Assembly: GCA_035301545.1 (NCBI GenBank)
Contig: DATGUA010000059.1
Location: 1 to 64,000, forward strand
DNA from: DATGUA01 sp035301545
Lineage (GTDB): Bacteria; Bacillota; Clostridia; Tissierellales; Tissierellaceae
Direction: 5' to 3'
DNA: 64,000 nucleotides
Positions 1 through 7,451 of this stretch are shown one piece after another. Under the pieces are notes generated by a model. The model was given only the letters and a program-made list of their open reading frames with translations. It was not told the DNA's origin and did not search any database. A program made the translations under genes and the position numbers. How positions within the stretch are numbered: position 1 is the first letter of the stretch; each line of letters starts with the position of its first letter.

Positions 1-845
1 GGTATAGCAAATCCTAGTCCTTCTCCTGATTGAATCTTGGCAGTATTAATACCTATTACTTCTCCATTCTTATTTAATAATGGTCCTCCACTATTCCCTG
101 GATTTATAGATGCATCAGTTTGGATCAAATCATCTATAACAGTTCCTTGATCTACACGTACAGATCTTTGTAATCCTGATATTATACCTGAAGTTACTGT
201 TCTCTCAAATTCTAATCCTAGTGGATTCCCTATAGCTATAGATAGTTCTCCTACCTCTAATTTATCAGAATTTCCTAATTCAGCTACAGGTAAATCAGTT
301 ACATCTACCTTTACTACAGCTAAATCTAATGTAGGATCATTCCACAGTACCTTACCTTGTACCTTATCTCCATTATTAAACAATACTTGTATATCTTTAG
401 CCTTACCATCTGCTACTACATGAGAATTAGTTAGTATATACCCATCACTATCTACTATCATACCTGATCCTAATCCCTCTACATCTCTCTCTTCAAAGAA
501 AAATTCTTGTGTCTGTAATGTAGTAATTCCTACAACTGATTCCATAGACTTCTTAACTACTGCTGATACAGTATTTATATCATCTGTAGTATTAATATTT
601 ACTGATTGAGGTTCATATTTATTAGGTCCTGGATCATCTAAAACACTTCCAAATAACTTAGGTGCTAGATAAGTAGACGCTAATCCACCTATAATAGAAG
701 CTACTAAGGCTAATGCTATATATGATATTAAACTTCCTTTAAAACCCCTTTTCTTATTTTGTTTTTCTTCTCTATATGGATAAGTGTTTTCTGGTAATTG
801 ATTATCTTCTTGATTATTTATATTTTTTTTATTATCATTACTCAT
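1..845 (-). CDS. htrB: HtrA-like serine protease, 3' end outside window
   Basis: Membrane-anchored trypsin-like protease of the HtrA/DegP family, which degrades misfolded exported proteins at the outer face of the membrane. About 281 codons are visible: a charged cytoplasmic N-terminus, one membrane segment near residues 38-60, then the protease domain with the triad His in TNSHVV (~142), Asp in LDLAVV (~174) and Ser in GNSGGP (~252). The C-terminal PDZ domain lies beyond the window edge. The start follows a purine-rich Shine-Dalgarno (complement of 851-862). It is divergent from cssRS, as htrB is in Bacillus subtilis, where CssR activates it; regulation here is inferred from that arrangement. 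It is a clear paralogue of the HtrA at 14232-15371. Confidence 0.93.
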   Translation of the reverse strand, partial: MSNDNKKNINNQEDNQLPENTYPYREEKQNKKRGFKGSLISYIALALVASIIGGLASTYLAPKLFGSVLDDPGPNKYEPQSVNINTTDDINTVSAVVKKSMESVVGITTLQTQEFFFEERDVEGLGSGMIVDSDGYILTNSHVVADGKAKDIQVLFNNGDKVQGKVLWNDPTLDLAVVKVDVTDLPVAELGNSDKLEVGELSIAIGNPLGLEFERTVTSGIISGLQRSVRVDQGTVIDDLIQTDASINPGNSGGPLLNKNGEVIGINTAKIQSGEGLGFAI

Positions 846-931
846 TTTTATCTCTTCCTTTCTTCTTATAGTATATTCTAAATCATTAATGTCAAATTTA
901 TATGTGTAAATTATGTTTTTCCTATGTTATT

Positions 932-940
932 TGTTATAAT
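932..940 (+). promoter_or_regulatory. Extended -10 element upstream of cssR
   Basis: A TGTTATAAT element (TG, one base, then TATAAT) lies 32 bases before the cssR start. No good -35 hexamer is seen at normal spacing, which fits an extended -10 or an activator-dependent promoter. The 127-base gap shared with the divergent htrA-like gene must hold both promoters and any CssR sites; I could not identify a CssR box with confidence. Confidence 0.45.
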
Positions 941-972
941 GAAGCTAATAATCCAATGATAAGGTGATGTAG

Positions 973-1635
973 ATGAAGTATAAAATATATTTAGTAGAAG
1001 ATGATAAAAACTTAAACTTAATACTTACTTCTTATCTTAAAAAAGAAAATTGGGAAGTATATTCTTTTTTAAATGGAATAGATGCTAAAAATCAAATCTC
1101 TAATCCTCCAGATCTCTGGATTTTAGATATAATGTTACCTGATATTGATGGATATCAATTAATTAAAGAAATAAAATCAAGGACTCCAGATGTACCAGTA
1201 ATCTTTATATCTGCTAGAGATGAAGATATAGATCGACTACTAGGTTTAGAATTAGGTAGTGATGATTACCTTCCTAAGCCTTTCTTACCTAAAGAATTAG
1301 TTATTCGTTCTAAAAACATATTAGAAAGATCTAATAAAAATGTACTTCTTGAATTTAATATAGGTCCATATAATATAAATAAAGGTAGCAGGATCGTTAG
1401 TATAAATGATACCCATATTGATCTTACTTCAAAAGAATATGATCTATTAATATGTTTTATCGAAAATATTGGATTAGCCTTATCTAGAGATCAAATATTG
1501 AATTTAATCTGGGGTAAAAATTATTTTGGTTCTGATAGGGTTGTTGATGACTTAGTTAGAAGATTAAGAAGAAAAATGCCTAAATTAGAAATAGGGACTG
1601 TTTATGGATATGGATATAGGATGGAAAGATCATGA
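973..1635 (+). CDS. cssR: CssR-type response regulator (OmpR family)
   Basis: DNA-binding response regulator. The receiver domain (residues ~1-115) has the acidic pair D10/D11, phospho-acceptor Asp52 in LWILDIMLPD and Lys102 in PKPF. The C-terminal winged helix (~125-220) ends with RVVDDLVRRLRRKMP. From memory the whole protein closely resembles B. subtilis CssR, including WILDIMLPD, VPVIFISARD and VVDDLVRRLRRKMP, and has the same length class (220 versus about 225). CssR responds to secretion stress and activates htrA/htrB, and here the gene is divergent from an htrA-like gene. Its stop overlaps the kinase start as ATGA, so the pair is translationally coupled. Confidence 0.88.
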   Translation: MKYKIYLVEDDKNLNLILTSYLKKENWEVYSFLNGIDAKNQISNPPDLWILDIMLPDIDGYQLIKEIKSRTPDVPVIFISARDEDIDRLLGLELGSDDYLPKPFLPKELVIRSKNILERSNKNVLLEFNIGPYNINKGSRIVSINDTHIDLTSKEYDLLICFIENIGLALSRDQILNLIWGKNYFGSDRVVDDLVRRLRRKMPKLEIGTVYGYGYRMERS

Positions 1636-2975
1636 AAAATTATCCTTTAGCATTACAGATATGGATAGTATTTGCTATAATTACCCTAGTTCTTGGGCTT
1701 ATTTTATCCTTTATATTTCCTATGACATTACGAGATTTTTTTACTAATGAAATATATTCTACTATTGATTCAGCTCAAGATATTATCCTAAATGAATACA
1801 CTATGGAAGACTTTTGGAATGAGAATATAATAAATGAAAATCCTAATGTTCTAGAAGACATACGTTCTGTAAACCATGTATTAATATATGGAAATAACCA
1901 AATAATTTTAGATTCCCCTATTTCTACAGATTTTTTAGACCAAATCAAGGAATCTATTTCTAAGCAAGAAGATAATAGAGCCTATTATAAAGGCGATTTA
2001 GAAGATGAAAACCTCCTTTATGTTATCACCAAGGGTAAAAGCCTAGGTCATGATACTTATTTAGTCTCTTATATGGACGATTCTTACAGACAAGATTTAG
2101 TTAGTACTTTATTCACCAAGCTACTTTCTGTAATGGGAATTGTGTTTTTATTAGCTTGGATTCCTGCATTACTATTGTCTAGATATTTATCTAAACCATT
2201 AGTAGATTTAGAATCTAGAGTAAAAAATCTGTCGAAAAACAATTGGGATGAATCTATTAACCTTGGTAGAAAAGATGAGATAGGCAAATTAGGAAATTCT
2301 GTCGAAAAACTAAGAAAACAATTAATTCGGCAAGATAAGGCTGAAAGAAATTTTTTGCAAAATATTTCCCATGAACTAAAAACACCGGTTATGGTCATTA
2401 GAAGTTATTCACAGGCTATAAAAGATGGTATATTTCCTAAAGGTGATTTAAATCACTCTATTGAAATAGTTGATAATGAGGCTGAACGATTAGAAAAGAA
2501 AATTAAAAATCTATTATATTTTTCTAAACTAGATTATATTTCTAATCGAGAAACTATCAAAGAAAACTTTTCTTTAGATAATTTAATAAATGAAGTAGTA
2601 GGACGTTTGTCTTGGAATCGAACCGATTTAGAATGGAATGTTGATTTAAATCCTATTAATATTACAGGGGATAAGGAACAATGGCAGATAGTCTTAGAAA
2701 ATTTAATTGATAATCAGATGAGATATGCAGAAAATATAATATATATTAATTTAAAAGATAATGATAATAATATTACCTTAGATATAGGTAATGATGGTCC
2801 CCATATTGAAACTGTGATTATGGAAAATCTCTTTACCCAGTACAATAAAGGAAATAAAGGTGAACATGGCCTAGGCCTTGCTATAGTAGATAGGATCCTT
2901 AAGCTACATGATTCTACTATTATTGCTGTAAATGAAGATGAGGGAGTTAGATTTAGGATAAATATAGAAATATAG
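1632..2975 (+). CDS. cssS: CssS-type sensor histidine kinase
   Basis: Membrane sensor kinase partner of the preceding regulator. Two membrane segments (residues ~10-30 and ~164-185) bracket an extracytoplasmic loop of about 130 residues. A HAMP linker follows, then the phospho-acceptor His247 in SHELKTP and a GHKL ATPase domain with the N box near 357-361, G1 in DIGNDGP (~384-390) and GLGLAI near 413. At 447 residues it matches CssS-type kinases and is much shorter than WalK. It is expected to sense misfolded secreted protein and phosphorylate CssR. The N box reads LIDNQMRYA, where the second Asn of the usual ENLIxNA motif is shifted, but the other ATP-binding motifs are intact. Confidence 0.85.
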   Translation: MKNYPLALQIWIVFAIITLVLGLILSFIFPMTLRDFFTNEIYSTIDSAQDIILNEYTMEDFWNENIINENPNVLEDIRSVNHVLIYGNNQIILDSPISTDFLDQIKESISKQEDNRAYYKGDLEDENLLYVITKGKSLGHDTYLVSYMDDSYRQDLVSTLFTKLLSVMGIVFLLAWIPALLLSRYLSKPLVDLESRVKNLSKNNWDESINLGRKDEIGKLGNSVEKLRKQLIRQDKAERNFLQNISHELKTPVMVIRSYSQAIKDGIFPKGDLNHSIEIVDNEAERLEKKIKNLLYFSKLDYISNRETIKENFSLDNLINEVVGRLSWNRTDLEWNVDLNPINITGDKEQWQIVLENLIDNQMRYAENIIYINLKDNDNNITLDIGNDGPHIETVIMENLFTQYNKGNKGEHGLGLAIVDRILKLHDSTIIAVNEDEGVRFRINIEI

Positions 2976-2986
2976 GAGTTGATATT

Positions 2987-3667
2987 TTGAAAAACTTAGA
3001 CGTAATAGTTGAACATATTTATCATAGTGGGTTTACTGTAGAAACAAAGAATCATTTCCTAGTATTTGATTACTATAAAGGAGACATAGAACTAAAAGAT
3101 AAGAAAATATATGTATTCTCCACACATGGACACAAAGATCATTTTAATCCTGAAATTTTAGATTGGGAAAAAGATCATGATATTGAATATATCTTTAGTG
3201 ATGATATAGATTCATTAAAGAAGGAAAATATCCATTATATAGGTCATTATCAATCCTTAAACCTTGATGACCTAGAAATAAAAACTTATAGTTCTACAGA
3301 CTTAGGTATATCAATTTTAGTAAGGGTAGATGGTATTTCTATATTCTTTGCTGGAGATCTTAATTGGTGGTACTGGGAAGATGATGATGATGAAGAAAAA
3401 ATTTCTATGGAAAAAGCTTTTAAAATAAAAGTAGAAAGAATAGTGGGTCAAGATATAGATATTGGATTTTTTCCTGTAGATCCTCGATTAGAAGATTATT
3501 ATCATTTAGGTGGAGAATACTTTATCAACAAAACCCACCCGAAATATTTCTTCCCAATGCATTTTGGGGATAAGTTTGATACATCTCAAAGATTTATCAA
3601 CAAAATAGGTGATATACCAACAAAAATTCTGGATGTGGATAAAAGAAACCAAATATTTAAACTATAA
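2987..3667 (+). CDS. Metallo-beta-lactamase-fold hydrolase, UlaG-like
   Basis: Cytoplasmic protein of 226 residues with a metallo-beta-lactamase fold: an early STHGHKDHFN motif giving the HxHxDH metal site, later FFAGDLNWW (metal-binding Asp) and a C-terminal FPMHFGD (metal-binding His). It resembles UlaG-like and other small metal-dependent hydrolases of unknown substrate. The start is TTG, set by GGAG 7-10 bases upstream. It lies 11 bases after cssS and is probably co-transcribed with cssRS. A substrate cannot be read from sequence. Confidence 0.75.
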   Translation: MKNLDVIVEHIYHSGFTVETKNHFLVFDYYKGDIELKDKKIYVFSTHGHKDHFNPEILDWEKDHDIEYIFSDDIDSLKKENIHYIGHYQSLNLDDLEIKTYSSTDLGISILVRVDGISIFFAGDLNWWYWEDDDDEEKISMEKAFKIKVERIVGQDIDIGFFPVDPRLEDYYHLGGEYFINKTHPKYFFPMHFGDKFDTSQRFINKIGDIPTKILDVDKRNQIFKL

Positions 3668-3673
3668 ATAAAT

Positions 3674-3717
3674 AAGGCTATTTAAATATTTTATTAAAAA
3701 GTATTAAAATAGCCTTA
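3674..3717 (+). terminator. Terminator after the metallohydrolase gene
   Basis: Inverted repeat AAGGCTATTT / AAATAGCCTT (3674-3683 with 3706-3715) followed by a T-rich stretch, six bases after the stop codon. It probably ends the cssRS transcript. Confidence 0.75.
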
Positions 3718-3737
3718 TCATTTTAATTTCTTATTAT

Positions 3738-3923
3738 TTATTCTTCTTCAAGTAATAATTCTATTGGACAATGATCTGATCACATTATATCACTATGAAT
3801 TATAGCATCTTCCATTGAATTTTCTAGTACTAATCCATATCTCACATTTACTATCTCTCTTTTTATAAATATAGCAGTTCCTGAGTATCCCTTTTTCTCT
3901 TCTAAAACCATATTATTGAAAAT
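3738..3923 (-). pseudogene. Exodeoxyribonuclease III (exoA/xth) remnant
   Basis: Read on the minus strand, this stretch gives KKGYSGTAIFIK, then YGLVLEN, then a jump to AIIHSDIM, an in-frame TGA stop (3780-3782) and SDHCPIEL before TAA. These match two separated parts of ExoIII/ExoA: the KKGYSGTAIF segment of the N-terminal half, and the C-terminal segment whose conserved SDHCP carries the catalytic His. Most of the N-terminus and about 150 central residues are missing, and the TGA replaces the Gly before SDHCP. Internal deletion plus nonsense mutation makes this a decayed gene, not a functional enzyme. Confidence 0.85.
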
Positions 3924-4013
3924 TTAAAATATGTTAAATCTTGTAATGTATCAAATATGAATAATACCAAAGACTATATAATATATTAAGGTTTTATAAA
4001 TGGAGGAATTTTA

Positions 4014-4457
4014 ATGATAATAAGAGGATATTTTAGAGAAGTAAGTGAAGCAAATAAAGCTATAGAAAAATTAAATAAGGCAGGATTTAACAATGCCTTT
4101 TTAGATGCAAATGATCATCATAATTTAGATTTAAATACTAAAACTGATAATATAGGTAGTGCAACTAGTCTTTCAGATTTAACCTTATATTCATCAGGCG
4201 GTGGAGCTGATGAAGGAAACTCACCATTGAAAGCAGCCAGTCCTATGGCAAGTGGTATGGGATCTATTAATGAAATTACTGATATTAATTATACAGTAAA
4301 TGTAGAAGTAGATAATGATCAAGAAGAAGCTAAAAATATTATCGAAAATATGGGTGGTACTTTAAATGATCCTCATATAGACGATCTAGAAGCTATGAAT
4401 AATGCAGATATCGATTATAGCGAAATTGTTTCCCAATTAGATGAAGAGGATATATAA
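4014..4457 (+). CDS. Hypothetical protein, ferredoxin-like/YflT-like N-terminus
   Basis: Small acidic cytoplasmic protein of 147 residues that I do not recognise with confidence. Residues ~1-35 (RGYFREVSEANKAIEKLNKAGF) look like the first beta-alpha unit of a ferredoxin-like or YflT-type domain; a Gly/Ser/Ala-rich linker covers ~58-85; a second strand (YTVNVEVD) and helix (EEAKNIIENMGG) complete a possible split domain; the tail is very acidic. GGAGG lies about 8 bases before the ATG. It stands alone between the xth remnant and a hairpin-rich region. A distant link to general-stress proteins is inference. Confidence 0.65.
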   Translation: MIIRGYFREVSEANKAIEKLNKAGFNNAFLDANDHHNLDLNTKTDNIGSATSLSDLTLYSSGGGADEGNSPLKAASPMASGMGSINEITDINYTVNVEVDNDQEEAKNIIENMGGTLNDPHIDDLEAMNNADIDYSEIVSQLDEEDI

Positions 4458-4554
4458 TAAATTATAAGCAATAGCTTTTTGTAAAATCTATAATTTCATT
4501 TTTTATAAGCTCGATGCTTTATTGATAGTTACCAAGAAGGTTGTATCTTCCCTA

Positions 4555-4594
4555 CTACTATATCTTCAATAAAATGGCGACTAAGATATAGTAG
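4555..4594. repeat. Inverted repeat, 12-bp arms
   Basis: CTACTATATCTT (4555-4566) and AAGATATAGTAG (4583-4594) are perfect inverted arms around a 16-base loop. It lies in the intergenic region between convergent genes, just left of a stronger terminator hairpin. No T-tract follows, so its role is unclear. Confidence 0.6.
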
Positions 4595-4603
4595 ATTAAG
4601 TTA

Positions 4604-4643
4604 TTAAAAAATATAGTGGATGGACGTCCACTATATTTTTTAA
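4604..4643. terminator. Bidirectional terminator between convergent genes
   Basis: Perfect 17-bp inverted repeat (4604-4620 with 4627-4643, core ATATAGTGGA / TCCACTATAT) around the loop TGGACG, with A/T ends that supply a T-run on both strands. It lies between the plus-strand gene ending at 4457 and the minus-strand ttcA-like gene ending at 4695. Confidence 0.8.
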
Positions 4644-4694
4644 TGACTGATAAATTCCTATTAATATATAAAACATTTTTTCTAAACAAGTATT

Positions 4695-5531
4695 TTAATA
4701 CTCATCTAAAAAAGAATGTTTGTCTCCATCCTTTGTCCATCCTATTATACCATTCATATTTACATTTTCTGCCGCTCTAAATATAGACATATCTACATCC
4801 TTAAAATCTTCTTTTAAAGATTCTATTAAATCTTTTATTTCAAATCTTTTATTTCCTATCTTTTTTGCTGCTACTGTACAAGCGCAGTCTAACGCTTGTA
4901 CACCACTTCCTCCAATAAACTTTATAATAGACTTTTCTTCTATTAAATATAATGGCCTAATTAATTCCATATTATCAAAGTTTTGAGCTTTAAGTTTTGG
5001 CATCATTGTTTTAAAATTCCCTGAACATAATAAATTCAGCATAGTAGTTTCTATTACATCATTAAAATGATGACCTAATGCTAATTTATTGCATCCTAAT
5101 TCTTCTGCTTTTCCATATAGAGCCCCTCTCCTCATTCTAGCACACATATAACAAGGAGAATCTTTAGCTATCTTGTCTGCTATTTCAAATACATCTGTAT
5201 CATATATATGTACTGGTATATCTAAATATTTACAAATTTCCTCTAGGGATTGTCTAGTCTCTTTTGTATATCCTGGATCCATAGCTATAAATTCTAATTC
5301 GAAATTTTGATTATTACGTCTACTTAATTCTTGAAACAGTTTTGCCATGAGTAAACTATCTTTTCCTCCTGATATTGCTACTGCTATTTTATCCCCATCC
5401 TCTATCAATTTATATTCTTCTTTAGCTTTTATAAATTTACTCCATATATGTTTTCGATATTTTTTGGTGATACTTCTTTCTATATATCTTAAAGATTTCT
5501 TATTATTAAATTGATTTATTACTTTATCCAC
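4695..5531 (-). CDS. ttcA: TtcA-family tRNA 2-thiolation protein
   Basis: PP-loop ATPase of the TtcA/TtuA superfamily, which inserts sulfur into tRNA (cytidine-32 in the E. coli enzyme). The ATP-binding motif SGGKDSLL is near residue 55; a CYMCARMRRGALY cysteine pair and a later CAC are likely Fe-S ligands; LGHHFNDVIETTMLNLL is typical of the family. I place the start at GTG 5531, preceded by GGAAGTGA at good distance; the ATG 15 bases upstream at 5546 has no Shine-Dalgarno. Which tRNA position this clostridial homologue modifies is not certain. Confidence 0.82.
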   Translation of the reverse strand: MDKVINQFNNKKSLRYIERSITKKYRKHIWSKFIKAKEEYKLIEDGDKIAVAISGGKDSLLMAKLFQELSRRNNQNFELEFIAMDPGYTKETRQSLEEICKYLDIPVHIYDTDVFEIADKIAKDSPCYMCARMRRGALYGKAEELGCNKLALGHHFNDVIETTMLNLLCSGNFKTMMPKLKAQNFDNMELIRPLYLIEEKSIIKFIGGSGVQALDCACTVAAKKIGNKRFEIKDLIESLKEDFKDVDMSIFRAAENVNMNGIIGWTKDGDKHSFLDEY

Positions 5532-5706
5532 TAATATCACTTCCATTTTCTATATTAAGATAATTTTATACTAACTAATACTTAAGATTATATCAAGTCT
5601 AATATTTGCATTTTTTAACCCTATATGATAATATGAAACGTTGTAGAAATCGATTTTGAATTTTTAAATGATATATGAATATTTATACTAAAGAGAGGTA
5701 TGTTAA

Positions 5707-6801
5707 ATGAAACTTGGAATTGTAGGTTTACCTAATGTAGGTAAAAGTACACTTTTTAATGCTATAACTCAAGCAGGTGCTGAAGCTGCTAATTATCCAT
5801 TTGCTACTATAGAACCAAATATAGGGGTAGTTACGGTACCTGATAATCGACTAGATAAATTAGCATCTATTTATCCATCTGAGCGTACAATCCCAACAGC
5901 TATAGAATTTGCCGATATAGCTGGATTAGTGAAGGGAGCTAGTAATGGTGAAGGTTTAGGTAATAAATTTTTATCACATATAAGAGAAGTTGATGCTATA
6001 GTACATGTCGTAAGATGTTTTGAAGATTCAGATATTGTCCATGTAGATGGAGACATAAATCCTGTAAGAGATATTGAAATTATTAATCTAGAATTAATGC
6101 TTTCAGATATAGAATTACTTCAAAGAAGACTCGATAGAATAGAGAGAGAAGTCAAAGGAGATAAAAGTTTAAAACCTGAAGTTAATCTTATAAAAAAAAT
6201 CCTAGGAGTATTAGAAGATGGTAAATCTGCAAGGACCTTAGATTTATCTGATGAAGAAAAAATTATTATTAAATCTTTTAATCTATTAAGTTCTAAACCT
6301 ATTATATATGTAGCAAATATTTCAGAAGAAAACCTATTAGAAGATAAAGATTCTAATCCTTATGTTCTACAAGTTAGGAAATTAGCTTCTGAAGAAGATG
6401 CTGAAGTTGTTACAATAAGTGCAGAAATAGAATCACAAATTGCACAATTAGAGGAAGATGAAAAAATAGAATTTCTTGAAAGTCTAGGTCTTAAAGAATC
6501 TGGACTAGATAAATTAATTCAAGCTAGTTACACATTGCTAGGACTTATAAGCTACTTCACTGCCGGTCCTAAAGAATCAAGAGCTTGGACCATTCGAAAA
6601 GGTACTCCAGCTCCTCAAGCAGCAGGTAAAATTCACTCTGATATGGAAAGAGGATTTATTAGAGCTGAAGTTGTGGCATTCGATGATTTAATAGACTCTG
6701 GTAATATAGTAAAAGCTAGAGAAAAGGGACTTGTAAAAATTGAAGGTAAAGATTATATAATGAATGACGGAGATGTAGTATTATTTAGATTTAATGTATA
6801 A
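5707..6801 (+). CDS. ychF: Redox-regulated ATPase/GTPase YchF (Obg family)
   Basis: Ribosome-associated P-loop NTPase YchF/EngD. The N-terminal G domain starts with GLPNVGKSTLFNA (G1, residues ~5-17) and has DIAGLVKGAS (G3, ~70) and a coiled-coil insertion (~125-160). The C-terminal TGS domain contains SYFTAGPKESRAWT and the signature GKIHSDMERGFIRAEV. At 364 residues it is the usual length. AGAGAGG precedes the ATG. It is a single-gene unit ended by a strong hairpin. YchF binds ATP rather than GTP in characterised members and is linked to translation and oxidative stress. Confidence 0.96.
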   Translation: MKLGIVGLPNVGKSTLFNAITQAGAEAANYPFATIEPNIGVVTVPDNRLDKLASIYPSERTIPTAIEFADIAGLVKGASNGEGLGNKFLSHIREVDAIVHVVRCFEDSDIVHVDGDINPVRDIEIINLELMLSDIELLQRRLDRIEREVKGDKSLKPEVNLIKKILGVLEDGKSARTLDLSDEEKIIIKSFNLLSSKPIIYVANISEENLLEDKDSNPYVLQVRKLASEEDAEVVTISAEIESQIAQLEEDEKIEFLESLGLKESGLDKLIQASYTLLGLISYFTAGPKESRAWTIRKGTPAPQAAGKIHSDMERGFIRAEVVAFDDLIDSGNIVKAREKGLVKIEGKDYIMNDGDVVLFRFNV

Positions 6802-6833
6802 AAATTTCTAAAATAATAAAACTATAATAAAGC

Positions 6834-6870
6834 AACTGGTTAGGGACCTTAAGCCCTAACCAGTTTTTTA
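6834..6870 (+). terminator. Terminator after ychF
   Basis: Perfect 12-bp stem AACTGGTTAGGG / CCCTAACCAGTT (6834-6845, 6854-6865) followed by TTTTT. Typical intrinsic terminator. Confidence 0.9.
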
Positions 6871-6913
6871 GTATAATTTGTTCAACAAGAATCTTGAATT
6901 TAATTTTGATACC

Positions 6914-6942
6914 TTGACAACAATTAACAATTAGTTTACCAT
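6914..6942 (+). promoter_or_regulatory. Promoter of the marR-ABC operon
   Basis: TTGACA at 6914-6919, a 17-base spacer and TACCAT at 6937-6942 as the -10. The -10 lies inside the first copy of the tandem repeat, so a protein bound there would block RNA polymerase. Confidence 0.6.
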
Positions 6943-6974
6943 TAAAGTATTGTTAGTTTAGCAGTAAAGTATTG
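6931..6974 (+). promoter_or_regulatory. Tandem 22-bp repeat, putative MarR operator
   Basis: Two adjacent 22-base copies (6931-6952 and 6953-6974) differ at only two positions. Each contains a short dyad, AGTTTA-N4-TAAAGT, which would suit a dimeric winged-helix protein. The repeat covers the predicted -10 and runs to within 12 bases of the marR start. Autorepression by the MarR protein is inferred from this position. Confidence 0.55.
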
Positions 6975-6985
6975 GAGGTGGTTTT

Positions 6986-7441
6986 ATGATAGAAACTGAT
7001 GTGGCTTTACAATTAAAAGGAACACATCAAAAAATTATGCAAATGATGCAGCTTAAAATTGATGAATATGGTTTAACTTTTGGATTAATAAATTTAATGA
7101 TTTTAATAGAGAAAAATCCTGATTCAAGTCAAAAAGAACTATCAAAGAAAATGAAATTTACCCAAGGTGCTATGAGTATCATGGTAAAGCGATTATTAAA
7201 AATTAATATGATAAAACAAATACCTTTAGAAGAAGATATGAGATTTAATAGATTAGTTCTTACTCAAAAGGGTAAATCTTTAATCGATGATTATCGTGAG
7301 CATATCTTTCAAAGATATGAAGATATATTTAATGAGTTTAAAGAAAGTGAGTTAATTGAATTACATAATTATCTTTTAAGAATTAATACTAATTTAGATA
7401 ATTTGAATGAGGAAAATAGTTTATCAAATTTTAAAAAATAG
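6986..7441 (+). CDS. MarR-family transcriptional regulator
   Basis: Winged helix-turn-helix regulator of 151 residues. The recognition region (residues ~45-80) reads NPDSSQKELSKKM followed by GAMSIMVKRLLK, and the wing EEDMRFNRLVLTQKG is typical of MarR proteins. GGAGGTGG is a strong Shine-Dalgarno. It is the first gene of a three-gene unit with a two-subunit ABC exporter, the usual arrangement for a local repressor that responds to a toxic compound and derepresses its own export pump. The effector cannot be inferred. Confidence 0.9.
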   Translation: MIETDVALQLKGTHQKIMQMMQLKIDEYGLTFGLINLMILIEKNPDSSQKELSKKMKFTQGAMSIMVKRLLKINMIKQIPLEEDMRFNRLVLTQKGKSLIDDYREHIFQRYEDIFNEFKESELIELHNYLLRINTNLDNLNEENSLSNFKK

Positions 7442-7451
7442 GAGGGATACT

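Noticed and set aside
3780..3782. TGA in the xth remnant as a possible selenocysteine codon
   Set aside because: The family has Gly at this position, the gene also has a large internal deletion, and ExoIII is not a known selenoprotein.
4458..4603. Possible riboswitch in the gap after the 4014-4457 gene
   Set aside because: It lies between two gene ends, so it precedes no gene on either strand, and no known riboswitch core is visible; only hairpins remain.
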